Below are positions 25,150-33,532 of a stretch of DNA of 37,032 bases, in pieces. The stretch is taken from positions 1 through 37,032 of the forward strand of contig DEQO01000147.1 in the NCBI GenBank assembly GCA_002360495.1. The letters are read 5' to 3'. Under the pieces are notes generated by a model that was given only the letters and a program-made list of their open reading frames with translations, was not told the DNA's origin and made no database searches. A program made the translations under genes and the position numbers. Origin of the DNA: Flavobacteriales bacterium UBA3364 (lineage in GTDB: Bacteria; Bacteroidota; Bacteroidia; Flavobacteriales_F; PHOS-HE28). The stretch's first letter is position 1; each line of letters starts with the position of its first letter.

Positions 25150-26244
25150 ATGCGCATCAAAGAAGTCATGGCGGCCCTTGAGGCTTGGGCCCCGCGTTCC
25201 CTACAGGAGGATTACGACAACTGCGGCCTACAGGTGGGCGATCCGGAAACCGCAGTGGACTCGGCCCTGGTATGCCTTGATTGTACCGAAGCGGTGGTGG
25301 AGGAAGCCGCCAACCTCGGTTGCGGCTTGATCGTCAGCCACCACCCGGTGATCTTCCGTGGATTGAAGAGCCTTGCTGGCAAAGGCCATGTGGAGCGTAC
25401 CATCCTGGCCGCCATCAAGCACGGCATCGCGCTGTACGCCATCCATACGAACCTGGACAATGTCCTTACGGGGGTGAACGCGGAGATCGCCGAACGATTG
25501 GGTTTGAAGAACACCCGGGTGCTGGCTGCCAAACCGGGCCAATTGCGGAAACTCGGTGTGTTCGTGCCGAAGGAACATGCCGAGGTCGTGCGCATCGCAC
25601 TCTTCGCCGCCGGGGCCGGGCATATCGGTGCATACGATGAATGCAGTTTCAATGTGGAAGGGCAGGGCACGTTCCGGGCAGGCGAGGGCACCGACCCATA
25701 CGTGGGCCAGCGCGGTGTACGGCACACGGGATCGGAGGTCCGGATCGAAGTGATCTACCATGTTCCTCAGGAACGGTCCATTGTCGCGGCCATGATCGAA
25801 GCACATCCGTACGAGGAGGTGGCCTATGATCTCGTGCCGTTGGCCAACGAGCATCCGGGTGTTGGGTCCGGCCTCGTTGGAGAAATGGATAAGCCATTGA
25901 ACGAGAGTGACTTTCTAGCCCAGGCGAAGGCGGCTTTCGGGCTGAAGGTCGTACGGCACACGGCATTGCTCGGGAGGCCTGTCCAACGGGTCGCAGTCTG
26001 CGGAGGGTCAGGGGCTTTCCTCATCACTAAGGCCAAAGCGATGGGTGCCGATGCCTACCTCACGGGAGACATCAAATACCACGAGTTCTTCGATGCTGAC
26101 GGAAAGCTGTTGCTGGCCGATATCGGGCACTACGGTAGTGAGCGGTTCACCATGGACCTGATCCAGCGCAGGTTAGGGGAAGTTTTCCCTACATTTGCCG
26201 TCCGTTTGACGAAAATCGTCACGGACCCCATATACCATTATTGA
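25150..26244 (+). CDS. Nif3-like dinuclear metal-centre protein with inserted middle domain
   Basis: A 364-residue protein of the NIF3/DUF34 family. Metal ligands: SHHPVIF (about 63-69) and HTNLDN near the N-terminal half, with GDIKYHEFFD and DIGHYGSE in the C-terminal half. Between the halves, about residues 125-235, lies the PII/CutA-like insert typical of the longer bacterial form (GVFVPKEHAEVVRIALFAA and AHPYEEVAYDL). Related proteins form toroidal hexamers; a GTP cyclohydrolase-type activity has been suggested for some, but the function is unsettled. The start at 25150 is chosen because homologues begin with MKIKEV-like sequence. It is divergent from lpxK and 3 bp ahead of the zinc-ribbon gene, with which this gene often pairs in Bacteroidota. 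Confidence 0.93.
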   Translation: MRIKEVMAALEAWAPRSLQEDYDNCGLQVGDPETAVDSALVCLDCTEAVVEEAANLGCGLIVSHHPVIFRGLKSLAGKGHVERTILAAIKHGIALYAIHTNLDNVLTGVNAEIAERLGLKNTRVLAAKPGQLRKLGVFVPKEHAEVVRIALFAAGAGHIGAYDECSFNVEGQGTFRAGEGTDPYVGQRGVRHTGSEVRIEVIYHVPQERSIVAAMIEAHPYEEVAYDLVPLANEHPGVGSGLVGEMDKPLNESDFLAQAKAAFGLKVVRHTALLGRPVQRVAVCGGSGAFLITKAKAMGADAYLTGDIKYHEFFDADGKLLLADIGHYGSERFTMDLIQRRLGEVFPTFAVRLTKIVTDPIYHY

Positions 26245-26247
26245 CCC

Positions 26248-27093
26248 ATGGCGAAGACCGACGTGAAGGCTCCGGTGAAGCAGAAAGAGGTGAAGACCGC
26301 TTCGGACAATGGCAGCAAACCGGCTCCGGCCGCACCCGCTGGCAAAGCCGAGATCACCGTCGCCGAAAAGCTCGTCGAACTCTACCGCTTGCAGCACATC
26401 GATTCGCAGGTGGACAAGATCCGCGTTCAACGCGGGGAACTGCCTCTTGAAGTGCAGGACCTGGAGGACGAGGTCGCCGGCTTGGAGACCCGCATGAAGA
26501 AACTCCAGGACGAACTTGCGGAGATGGAGGCACAGGTGAGCGACAAGAACAACTTGATCAAGGATGCGAAAGGCCAGATCAAGAAGTACGAAGGCCAGCA
26601 GGCCAAGGTGCGCAACAACCGTGAATACGACTCGCTGACCAAGGAGGTGGAATTCCAGAACCTGGAGATCCAACTTGCGGAGAAGCGTATCAAGGAGGCG
26701 AAGGCCCAGATCGACGGGAAGAAGTCGGTTGTGGAGGAGAGCAGGGCGCGTCACGATGAGCGCAAGAAGGACCTTGACATCAAGCGGAAGGAGCTGGACG
26801 ATATCATCGCCGAGACCGAGAAGGAGGAGAAGGAACTCGCCAAGAAGAGCGAGGTCGCTTCCAAGCACATCGAGGAGCGTTTGTTGAGCGCTTACCGCCG
26901 GATCCGCACCAACGCCCGTAACGGTCTCGGTGTGGTGGCTGTGGAGCGTGGTAGCTGCGGTGGTTGCTTCAACAGCATCCCGCCCCAACGCCAGCTCGAC
27001 ATCAGCAGCCACAAGAAGATCATCGTGTGTGAGCACTGCGGCCGCATCCTCGTGGACGATTACGTAGTGGAGCGCGTCAAGAGCGGTAAGTAA
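26248..27093 (+). CDS. Coiled-coil protein with C-terminal C4 zinc ribbon
   Basis: A 281-residue protein. An Ala/Pro/Lys-rich N-terminal tail (1-32) is followed by a long coiled coil (about 35-215, rich in Glu, Lys and Leu), and then a zinc ribbon whose four cysteines are in CGGCFN and CEHCGR. This is the layout of the C4-type zinc-ribbon family often annotated next to nif3-like genes. A nucleic-acid-binding or hub role has been proposed for the family; nothing here proves it. The gap to nif3 is 3 bp, so one transcript is very likely, ended by the hairpin at 27115. Confidence 0.93.
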   Translation: MAKTDVKAPVKQKEVKTASDNGSKPAPAAPAGKAEITVAEKLVELYRLQHIDSQVDKIRVQRGELPLEVQDLEDEVAGLETRMKKLQDELAEMEAQVSDKNNLIKDAKGQIKKYEGQQAKVRNNREYDSLTKEVEFQNLEIQLAEKRIKEAKAQIDGKKSVVEESRARHDERKKDLDIKRKELDDIIAETEKEEKELAKKSEVASKHIEERLLSAYRRIRTNARNGLGVVAVERGSCGGCFNSIPPQRQLDISSHKKIIVCEHCGRILVDDYVVERVKSGK

Positions 27094-27114
27094 TACCGAT
27101 CGGTAGGATCTTGG

Positions 27115-27138
27115 AAGGCCTCGGGATACCGGGGCCTT
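27115..27138 (+). terminator. Rho-independent-like terminator after the zinc-ribbon gene
   Basis: Stem AAGGCCTCGG / CCGGGGCCTT (10 bp with one G-U pair) and tetraloop GATA, followed by TCCCTTG. It is 21 bp past the stop codon. The A-rich left and T-rich right ends could make it work in both directions, as the next gene converges. Confidence 0.7.
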
Positions 27139-27217
27139 TCCCTTGTCCGGAGCGTCCAGGACACCAGCGTAGCGGTCGTCGGTCCCTGCAAAAAGGGCTT
27201 GAGGGTCCCGGTTCCCG

Positions 27218-28720
27218 CTATGGTCTCAGGCTTACTGTCACCAACGAGCGCACCGTGGAGCGCACTTCGTTCGTCGTGGCTACCAATGCGGGGTCGTATT
27301 GGTAGTAGTTCGTGGAACTCTGAACGTAGTTCATGCCCAGGTCGATGCCCAGATGATCCGTCCGGTAGCCGACACCACCCGCGTAGGTCCGTTGGGCTTG
27401 GCCATGGCGCGGGTCGCTCTTTTCATAGGGGTCGGGAACGAAGCCCCAACCCGCTCGGAAGTACCAATTCCCGTTGCGCCATTCGGTCCCCACACGCACG
27501 CTGTGGACAGCCCGGAACCGGTCCTTGATCACATCGTTCTCAGCGGCGAAGTCGTACGGATCCACCAACTTGTCGCTGGGCTTGAGACGGGCGTTGCCAT
27601 AGTCCACATACTCGTAATCAACGCTCACCAGCCCATGTCCACCGGCGATGTAAGCGGCACTTAGCACCGTACGCCATGGCGTCTGTACCCGGTAGTTGAA
27701 CACGCCTTCCGGTGAAGTGGAGGAGTAGCTCGTGCGCCCCTGGTCATCCGCAGTTCGGAAATTGGTCGAGACCAAGGTGACGTATTCATCGTTCAATTGT
27801 GTCCACTGTGGACTGTGGAACGCAACACCGGTGCGGAACCGATCGCTCATACGCCAGATCACACCCGCCTTCACATCGATACCATTACCCGTCGTGGTAA
27901 GATCTTCCTTGTAGGTCACATCCTTAAGGTCGATGGCCTCATCGATCGTGGTCTCGGTATGTGTCGTGGTACGCGTGTAACGATGCCCCACGAGGCCGAG
28001 CGATAGACCGATGTAGACCTGGTCCATCCAATTCGCGCTGTAGAAGAAGGACGTCGTGTTGTTCGCCCCTCGGGAATCGATCGTATGGATCTGCCTGACA
28101 TCAGCGCCGTCGGGAAGGGCGGCCGAGTAGCTGGTCCCCAGGGTATCATTGGGGTTGATGCCGTACGTATCATAGGCCAGCCCGGAAGTGAAGGGAAGTG
28201 CGTTGTACAGGCTGTCGGGCAAGATCCCGGCTGCCTGCGATGCGAGATCGTCGAGGATGGACGACCCTACACGATCACCGATCGCTTGTCGGGCCCAGTG
28301 GTGGGTGGCAGTGCGATCGTAAGCCACACCGAAAGTGCTGCTCCGCCAATTGCTCCCGCTCTGCGAGGGCGAGTTGATCGCCAGGAGCATATTGCCGATG
28401 TAGAAGCGCGACCTGGTGTCCGATGCTGAAGTACCGTAGTACAGGCTCTTGACCCCGTTCACTTCAAAGCCCGGTGTCAGGGAAATTTCACTGGTCCGGA
28501 ACAATCCGAGACCTGCCGGGTTCATTGAAATGACCGCCCCGTCCGCCCCTAAGGCCCCGAACGCATTGGCCACACCGATACTGCGTGCCGTTCCTCCAAG
28601 GGTATTGGTGCTCGAACGCAGCGCATCGTCCTCGTTCTGTGCCAGGGCTGCGAGACGGAGGCAGGTTACTACAAGCGTGCTGCCGATCCGGAGCACAGTG
28701 CTGCTCAACAAGGTTCCCAT
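27218..28720 (-). CDS. OmpP1/FadL-family outer-membrane barrel
   Basis: A 500-residue barrel protein. After a signal peptide ending near LAALAQ, the N-terminal hatch-like sequence is typical of OmpP1/FadL: GGTARSIGVANAFGALGADGAVISMNPAGLGLF (cited as landmarks GTARSIGVANA and NPAGLG). Alternating beta strands fill the rest (SVDYEYVDYGNARL, YFRAGWGFVPDPY, YAGGVGYRTDHLGIDLG). Family members carry hydrophobic compounds across the outer membrane; the ligand cannot be read from sequence. It starts 6 bp after the Gly/Tyr-rich lipoprotein gene, so the two form an operon. It converges on the zinc-ribbon gene. Confidence 0.9.
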   Translation of the reverse strand: MGTLLSSTVLRIGSTLVVTCLRLAALAQNEDDALRSSTNTLGGTARSIGVANAFGALGADGAVISMNPAGLGLFRTSEISLTPGFEVNGVKSLYYGTSASDTRSRFYIGNMLLAINSPSQSGSNWRSSTFGVAYDRTATHHWARQAIGDRVGSSILDDLASQAAGILPDSLYNALPFTSGLAYDTYGINPNDTLGTSYSAALPDGADVRQIHTIDSRGANNTTSFFYSANWMDQVYIGLSLGLVGHRYTRTTTHTETTIDEAIDLKDVTYKEDLTTTGNGIDVKAGVIWRMSDRFRTGVAFHSPQWTQLNDEYVTLVSTNFRTADDQGRTSYSSTSPEGVFNYRVQTPWRTVLSAAYIAGGHGLVSVDYEYVDYGNARLKPSDKLVDPYDFAAENDVIKDRFRAVHSVRVGTEWRNGNWYFRAGWGFVPDPYEKSDPRHGQAQRTYAGGVGYRTDHLGIDLGMNYVQSSTNYYQYDPALVATTNEVRSTVRSLVTVSLRP

Positions 28721-28726
28721 GAACGA

Positions 28727-29695
28727 TCAGCGACGGCTCGGACTGGTCCGCGTTCCACCACTCCCTCCGCCACCTGAGCGGGATGGAGCTGAACTCCCTC
28801 CACCATTGGAACGGCCGGGGTCCGATGTGCGTTCAGAGGTACGCGTGGTATTGGACCGGTTCGGTTTCCCCGTGTTCGGTTGAACAGTGGTCCTGCGGGC
28901 AGGATCGTTCATGCGCTGGTCCCGTGCGTGGTCCAGGCCGGTGTTCTTGCGTTCCCCGACCCTCGCGCGTTGCGTATCCGCCGGGGTAGGGGCCAGCCGG
29001 ATCGGGTCACGCAATGTTGTCCGCGAAGTGCCCGGCGAGGTGCGCATTCCTCCACCGGAACCCATGGAAGGACGATGCCCGACCACCACGTTGCTGGTGC
29101 CGCCCACGATCACCGGGGTGTAGCACGCATAGCAGCTACCGTATGGCCCTTGGTAGTTGCCGTACCCGTATCCTCCATTGTACCCGTAGCAGTTGTATCC
29201 GGAATAGTATGGATCACATGTACCGAAAGAGGAGTACGGGCCGTACGGGTTGTAGTAGTTGCTGTTCCAACCGACACTCCACGCCATGCTGGTACCGTAA
29301 CCGCTGCCCCAACAGTTCCCACTGCCATATCCGTAGCCCATGCTCATTCCCCAGCCCGGTCCGTTCCATCCGGTCTGGTAGCCTGATATGCCGGCGTCGA
29401 ACCCGAAACGGCCGTAATTGTAGTAGTACGGATCGTTGTAGGTCATGTCGTAGTAGGATCGATCGGCTTCCAACTCGTTCGAGGTGGCGGCATCGAAGTA
29501 GTCGTCCGTTGGCTGTTCTGCAGGAATTCCGTCCTGAGCGTGATCCATGGGAACCACCGAAGCCGTCACGGGCTCCATGGAGGGCAGGAAGTAGACATCA
29601 TCGCGCACGTCGGCCGTGGGTTGCATGGTCGCGCATGACGTCGCCAGCAGGCAAAGGGCCGCTAGGTAGGCGAGGGGCCGGGAGGTTGTGCTCAT
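28727..29695 (-). CDS. Lipoprotein with Gly/Tyr/Asn-rich centre and Ser/Thr/Arg-rich tail
   Basis: A 322-residue predicted lipoprotein (MSTTSRPLAYLAALCLLATSC, lipobox ATSC). It has three parts: an acidic region to about 80, a low-complexity Gly/Tyr/Asn-rich stretch of about 120 residues (YGYGSGNCWGSGYG, YSGYNCYGYNGGYGYG), and a tail of about 120 residues rich in Arg, Thr, Ser, Gly and Pro (TRTSERTSDPGRSNGGG). The cysteines in the Tyr/Gly region are regularly spread. I do not know a family; similar Gly/Tyr-rich segments in other proteins are associated with surface layers or wall matrices. It precedes the FadL-type gene by 6 bp and is probably outer-membrane anchored. The reading frame is convincing because of the lipobox and operon spacing. 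Confidence 0.78.
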   Translation of the reverse strand: MSTTSRPLAYLAALCLLATSCATMQPTADVRDDVYFLPSMEPVTASVVPMDHAQDGIPAEQPTDDYFDAATSNELEADRSYYDMTYNDPYYYNYGRFGFDAGISGYQTGWNGPGWGMSMGYGYGSGNCWGSGYGTSMAWSVGWNSNYYNPYGPYSSFGTCDPYYSGYNCYGYNGGYGYGNYQGPYGSCYACYTPVIVGGTSNVVVGHRPSMGSGGGMRTSPGTSRTTLRDPIRLAPTPADTQRARVGERKNTGLDHARDQRMNDPARRTTVQPNTGKPNRSNTTRTSERTSDPGRSNGGGSSAPSRSGGGGSGGTRTSPSRR

Positions 29696-29770
29696 GGCGA
29701 TGATGGGGTCTCCTTGGATAACGCCGGAAAGCCCCTTTTGTGTTGTTTACTTTAGCCGCCTCTCCACGAA

Positions 29771-29778
29771 CAAAAATA
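29771..29778 (-). promoter_or_regulatory. Possible -7 element for the lipoprotein/FadL operon
   Basis: On the minus strand TATTTTTG matches TAnnTTTG exactly and lies about 75 bp before the start at 29695. No good -33 TTG is seen at 17-23 bp upstream, where the proS start codon already lies. On the plus strand TACTTTAG (29748-29755) is a one-mismatch -7 candidate for proS. Confidence 0.4.
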
Positions 29779-29795
29779 ATACCAAGAAAAGGGGT

Positions 29796-31265
29796 ATGGC
29801 TGATCTTCTGACGAAACGGGCGGACGACTATGCCCAGTGGTACAACGACCTGGTCCTCAAGGCGGACCTTGCCGAGCACAGCGATGTCCGGGGTTGCATG
29901 GTCATCAAACCGCACGGCTATTCCATCTGGGAGAAGATGCAAGGTGCTTTGGACCGCATGTTCAAGGACACTGGCCATGTGAACGCCTACTTCCCGCTGT
30001 TCATCCCGAAGAGCTACCTGGCGAAAGAGGCCAGCCATGTCGAAGGATTCGCCAAAGAGTGCGCGGTGGTGACGCATTATCGTTTGAAAAGCGATCCCGT
30101 TCATGGCGTTGTCGTCGATCCCGATGCCAGGCTGGAAGAGGAGCTCATTGTTCGCCCCACGAGCGAGACCATCATTTGGAACACCTACCGGGGATGGGTG
30201 AAGAGCTATCGGGACCTGCCGTTGCTGATCAACCAATGGGCCAATGTGGTCCGTTGGGAGATGCGGACCCGCCTGTTCCTGCGCACAGCGGAGTTCCTGT
30301 GGCAGGAGGGGCATACGGCGCATGCCACAAAAGCGGAGGCCATTGAGGAGAGTGAACGAATGCTCGACGTTTATGCGACGTTTGCGGAGGAATGGCTCGC
30401 CATTCCCGTTATCAAGGGCATTAAGACGGCAAGTGAACGTTTCGCCGGGGCGGAGGAAACGTATTGCATCGAGGCCATGATGCAGGATGGAAAGGCGCTC
30501 CAGGCCGGAACCTCCCACTTCTTGGGGCAGAATTTCGCCAAGGCCTTCGATGTGGTCTTCACCAACAGGGAGAACAAGCAGGAACACGTCTGGGCGAGCA
30601 GCTGGGGTGTCAGCACCCGCCTCATGGGTGCCCTGATCATGACCCATAGCGATGATCAAGGGCTGGTCGTGCCGCCGAAATTGGCCCCGGTGCAGGTGGC
30701 GGTCGTGCCCATCGCCAAGAACGCCGAACAAATGGAGGCCATCAGGGTCTATTTCGCGCCCATCATGGCCGATCTGCGTGGGCGTGGCATCACCGTGAAG
30801 TTCGACGACGACGACCAGAAGAAACCGGGTTGGAAATTCGCCGAATACGAATTCAAGGGCTATCCGGTGCGTATCGCCATCGGCCCGCGCGATATGGAGA
30901 ACGGCACGGTGGAAGTGGCCCGCCGGGATACCTTGGAGAAGCAGGTGATGCAGACCGTGGACCTTGGCGAGAAAGTTGAACACCTGCTCACGGCGATCCA
31001 GAGCAACCTCTACCAGAAGGCCCTGGCGCTTCGCGAGCGGTATACGCGAGTTGTGGACAGTTACGACGAGTTCAAGGAGGCGATCGAGGAGGGCGGTTTT
31101 ATCCTTGCCCATTGGGATGGTACTGCGGCCACCGAGGAAAAAGTGAAACAAGATACCAAGGCGACCATCCGCTGCATTCCTTTGAACGGGGATCGTTCGC
31201 CCGGTCGCTGCATGGTCACCGGCGCACCCAGCAACCAACGGGTGATCTTCGCCCGCGCCTACTGA
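29796..31265 (+). CDS. proS: Prolyl-tRNA synthetase, archaeal/eukaryotic-like short form
   Basis: A 489-residue class II synthetase charging tRNA(Pro). The class II core is seen in the order: VIKPHGYSIWEKMQ (motif 1 region), RPTSETIIW, RWEMRTRLFLRTAEFLWQEGHTAHAT (motif 2; cited by landmarks RTAEFLWQEGHTAH), then GTSHFLGQNFAKAF, WASSWGVSTRLMGALIMTHSDDQGL (motif 3; landmark GVSTRLMGALIMTH) and the anticodon-binding domain from PVQVAVVPIAK. It lacks the editing (INS) domain of the long bacterial form and ends in Tyr, as in the archaeal/eukaryotic-like type common in Bacteroidota. The start at 29796 (MADLLTKRADDYAQWY) is the first possible. Its stop shares one base with the start of the next gene. 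Confidence 0.97.
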   Translation: MADLLTKRADDYAQWYNDLVLKADLAEHSDVRGCMVIKPHGYSIWEKMQGALDRMFKDTGHVNAYFPLFIPKSYLAKEASHVEGFAKECAVVTHYRLKSDPVHGVVVDPDARLEEELIVRPTSETIIWNTYRGWVKSYRDLPLLINQWANVVRWEMRTRLFLRTAEFLWQEGHTAHATKAEAIEESERMLDVYATFAEEWLAIPVIKGIKTASERFAGAEETYCIEAMMQDGKALQAGTSHFLGQNFAKAFDVVFTNRENKQEHVWASSWGVSTRLMGALIMTHSDDQGLVVPPKLAPVQVAVVPIAKNAEQMEAIRVYFAPIMADLRGRGITVKFDDDDQKKPGWKFAEYEFKGYPVRIAIGPRDMENGTVEVARRDTLEKQVMQTVDLGEKVEHLLTAIQSNLYQKALALRERYTRVVDSYDEFKEAIEEGGFILAHWDGTAATEEKVKQDTKATIRCIPLNGDRSPGRCMVTGAPSNQRVIFARAY

Positions 31266-31975
31266 TGAGCAAGAAAGCCACACCCCCGGTCCCTTCGCCG
31301 CGCGACCTGATCGTGAAGGCCCTGCGCACCAAGTCCGCCATGAAGCAGGATGTCTACCGCGCAACGGTGGAACTCTTCGAGCTGATGAAGGAAGTGCTCA
31401 AGGAGATCGCGGAGGATCTGGAGAAGGAGGTGACGCAGAAGGATGAACGGCTCGCCGTGGCCTTCACGGACAAGGGGTCGTTGGCCGGTGAATTGAAGGT
31501 GGCGGGTGATGTGATCATCTTCCAGATGCACACCAACGTGTTCAAGCTGGACCAAAGCCACAGTCTGTGGAAGACCAGCTACCTGGAGGATGATGAAATG
31601 CGGGGCTACTTCGGCGTTGTGAACGTCTACAACTTCCTCAGCGACTCCTTCAAGTTCAATCGGGAGCGGGATCTCGGCTATCTCGTTGCCCGCATCTTCC
31701 TGAACAAAGAGGGCCACTTCTTCGTGCAGGGGAAGCGCCAGTTGGGATTCCTCTACAACGACCTCCAAGGGAACACGATGGACAGGGCGCGGCTGAAGGA
31801 TGTGCTTCATTCCGTGGTGATCTACGTGCTGGAATTCGATCTGCTGGCGCCGCCCTACGACCAGGTGAACCAGGTGACGGTGAGCGAAATGAACGAGCTC
31901 AACGCCAATCTGCAGATCAGCACCGGCAAGCGCCTTGGCTTCCGGTTCCAGGCCGATGTGGACGATCCCAGCTGA
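31265..31975 (+). CDS. Conserved-looking cytosolic protein of unknown function (236 aa)
   Basis: I do not recognise a family. The protein has no signal peptide or membrane segment. Residues about 11-65 are helical and charged (KALRTKSAMKQDVYRATVELF, ELMKEVLKEIAEDLEKEV as separate helices). The rest is mixed alpha/beta with a well-ordered look (GDVIIFQMHTNVFKL, GYFGVVNVYNFLSDSFKFN, KRQLGFLYNDLQGN). The coding quality is high and the start overlaps the proS stop (TGATG), so it is translated with proS. It is the last protein gene before the tRNA. A cytosolic role alongside translation is only a guess from position. Confidence 0.82.
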   Translation: MSKKATPPVPSPRDLIVKALRTKSAMKQDVYRATVELFELMKEVLKEIAEDLEKEVTQKDERLAVAFTDKGSLAGELKVAGDVIIFQMHTNVFKLDQSHSLWKTSYLEDDEMRGYFGVVNVYNFLSDSFKFNRERDLGYLVARIFLNKEGHFFVQGKRQLGFLYNDLQGNTMDRARLKDVLHSVVIYVLEFDLLAPPYDQVNQVTVSEMNELNANLQISTGKRLGFRFQADVDDPS

Positions 31976-31978
31976 GAA

Positions 31979-32010
31979 TTGCGCGTATTTCCCGAAGGTG
32001 TTTACATTTG
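31979..32010 (+). promoter_or_regulatory. Bacteroidota-type promoter of tRNA-Glu
   Basis: TTG (31979-31981), a 21-bp spacer and TACATTTG (32003-32010) match the lineage consensus at both elements. The predicted start near 32017 gives a 35-base leader before the tRNA, so the tRNA is expressed independently of proS. Confidence 0.8.
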
Positions 32011-32051
32011 CGATCCCTTATCAAGGACCCTCATCGGGGAATTGACATTGT

Positions 32052-32123
32052 GGCCCGTTCGTCTAGGGGTTAGGACGCGTCCCTTTCACGGATGAAACAG
32101 GGGTTCGATTCCCCTACGGGCTA
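32052..32123 (+). tRNA. tRNA-Glu (anticodon UUC)
   Basis: A full cloverleaf folds. The acceptor stem is GGCCCGT with ACGGGCT (terminal G-U pair), the anticodon stem CGTCC with GGATG, the loop CTTTCAC gives anticodon TTC, and the T-arm is AGGGG-TTCGATT-CCCCT. The D-arm region TCGTCTAGGGGTTAGGA is typical for tRNA-Glu. The discriminator is A at 32123 and CCA is not encoded. Its product feeds protein synthesis and, as Glu-tRNA, also heme synthesis; the GatCAB system seen here also implies a non-discriminating GluRS. tRNA 3' ends are common integration sites, relevant to the accessory genes that follow. Confidence 0.97.
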
Positions 32124-32125
32124 CT

Positions 32126-32154
32126 ACAGGGGTGGGCATTTTGCCCGCCCCTGT
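32126..32154 (+). terminator. Hairpin terminator directly after tRNA-Glu
   Basis: ACAGGGGTGGGCA pairs with TGCCCGCCCCTGT (13 bp, one G-U pair) around loop TTT. It begins 2 bp past the tRNA discriminator base. The U-tract is weak (TGCATTT), but stem strength makes a terminator or processing signal likely. Confidence 0.75.
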
Positions 32155-32459
32155 TGCATTTCAGGAGGTTCATGTTCGCCGTTGGGCAGAATTTTGGTCG
32201 GAGAACCATGGATTTCGCCCTCCCAAGACCTCAGATGGTGGTTGTCGTGGGTTGAAAGAGGCTACGGCTGATACAGGTCGATGCGTGGCATGGCCGCAAG
32301 CCGCTCTGTAACAAGCTGCTATCGTCGTTTTCTACCCCTTTCCATCTCATGGACAGGCAGAAAGGTCCCGAAGTCACGGATAAGGATGGTTGCCAGGCAA
32401 CCGCAAGAGGGGCGCTGCACACCTGTGGAACAGAGAGCTGAACGAGATCTTGCTTGGTC
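32155..32459 (+). other. 305-bp stretch without a supported gene
   Basis: Between the tRNA terminator and the broken membrane gene I see no coding region with good quality on either strand. The short open frames here lack typical composition. There is no second copy of the tRNA 3' end and no integrase or transposase. This may be decayed island sequence. Confidence 0.5.
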
Positions 32460-33024
32460 TCAGTCCACCCCTAAGATCCTTCTGAACTGATCCTGCGGCT
32501 TGTTCAGTGCTGCGGTTGCCTTCATGATGATCTCTCGTGACCGCTCCAGCTTTGTGTGGTAGTGCTCCTCAGCAACTGGAACACCGGCCCTACTTGCATC
32601 GACATGAACACTTGATCGTACTGTGGACCACTTTGAGCACGACATCACATGTCTCTTGATCGAGGTAGATGAATTCGCGTTCAACCAAGTTGTGAATATC
32701 CACCCCCAGATCATACGTGGTGGTGAATCGCTCACCACCCTGGCCATCATCCAAGCTCGCTTTGTTCACGCAAAGGAGCGCAGCTTGTTTGAAGTCAAGG
32801 AGACGATGGTAGATCAAACGAATGGCTTCAGCGCGGCTGACATGTAGTGAGGAGAACGTGACCTGAGCTCGCTGGTGGTCGATCTCCTTCACTTTCACGT
32901 TGAAAGTACGATCGATCCAGCGTTGGATGATGTGCTTGGTCAGGAATGCAACGCATCCAAGAGCGATCAGGCTTCCCGTCGTGAGTAGTCCAAGGAGCTT
33001 GAGGAAATCAGCCGTGGAGTGCAT
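32460..33024 (-). pseudogene. Small membrane-anchored coiled-coil protein, interrupted by a frameshift
   Basis: Two minus-strand frames together make one sensible protein of about 188 residues. Frame A starts at 33024 (MHSTADFLKLLGLL; an earlier ATG is at 33072). It has a membrane segment (GLLTTGSLIALGCVAFL), a helical part (HVSRAEAIRLIYHRLLDFKQAAL) and LDQETCDVVLKVVHSTIK, then a stop at 32590. Frame B continues with VHVDASRAGVPVAEEHYHTKL and ends FRRILGVD at 32460. The shift lies at about 32605-32620 and needs one base removed, or two added. The layout (one membrane helix, then helices with IYxRLxD and a C-terminal FRxLLG-like end) resembles hypothetical proteins often seen in genomic islands; I infer this only by eye. 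Sequencing error is possible. Confidence 0.65.
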
Positions 33025-33306
33025 CGCCGCAGAGTTGTTCCTCTCAAAAGGTCGGTCACTTCGGAGTGACATGGGTTGAGATCAACTGGTGAAAAATTTG
33101 GGGGAAAAATCTGAGCCGCCCTGCCCTGTAGCGGAGAGCGACCTTGTTCTAGGGCTTATTTATGATACGCCTGTTTAGGCCCCCTAATGAAGGCCCTAAC
33201 TGTACGGACTGCTCTTGGCCCCCGAATCCGCATTTCATCAGGACCACGGCGCTTGGTGATCCATGATCCGTCCATCGGGCTTTGATCGGATGTTGGTGCA
33301 CTCCGG

Positions 33307-33331
33307 TATAATATGGCCTTGTCCGGGCCAT
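33307..33331 (+). promoter_or_regulatory. TATAAT hexamer followed by a 6-bp inverted repeat
   Basis: TATAAT (33307-33312) is followed at once by ATGGCC, a 7-base loop and GGCCAT (33313-33331). A TTTGATC motif lies about 19 bp upstream of the hexamer. Could be a promoter with an operator for the DUF4007 operon; it is not the lineage's usual -7 element, so support is weak. Confidence 0.3.
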
Positions 33332-33508
33332 GATTTTGGTCATGCGGGACGTTCTACGGTCGACTCTTGTTTGCACGAATCCGCTTCGCCTTTCTGGGAC
33401 CAGGTGGCTTGTACGTTCCTCACAAATTGCACCCCACGCCAATGCTCACAATCCATCAACCGAAGAGGGGGCACGAGCCCTTTTAATCAGTTCTCTCGCT
33501 CTAACTTC

Positions 33509-33532
33509 ACCGCCGCCGCTTCTGGCGGCGGT
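33509..33532 (+). promoter_or_regulatory. Perfect hairpin just before the DUF4007 start codon
   Basis: ACCGCCGCC pairs perfectly with GGCGGCGGT over a 6-base loop (GCTTCT). The right arm ends 6 bp before the ATG at 33539, where a ribosome would bind. It may restrain translation of the operon or act as a protein-binding site. Confidence 0.5.

Noticed and set aside
29598..31364. 588-residue open frame on the minus strand, longer than proS itself
   Set aside because: It lies antisense to proS, whose class II motifs are complete. The antisense protein has no recognisable domain and is rich in His, Arg and Gly as expected of a GC-rich shadow frame.
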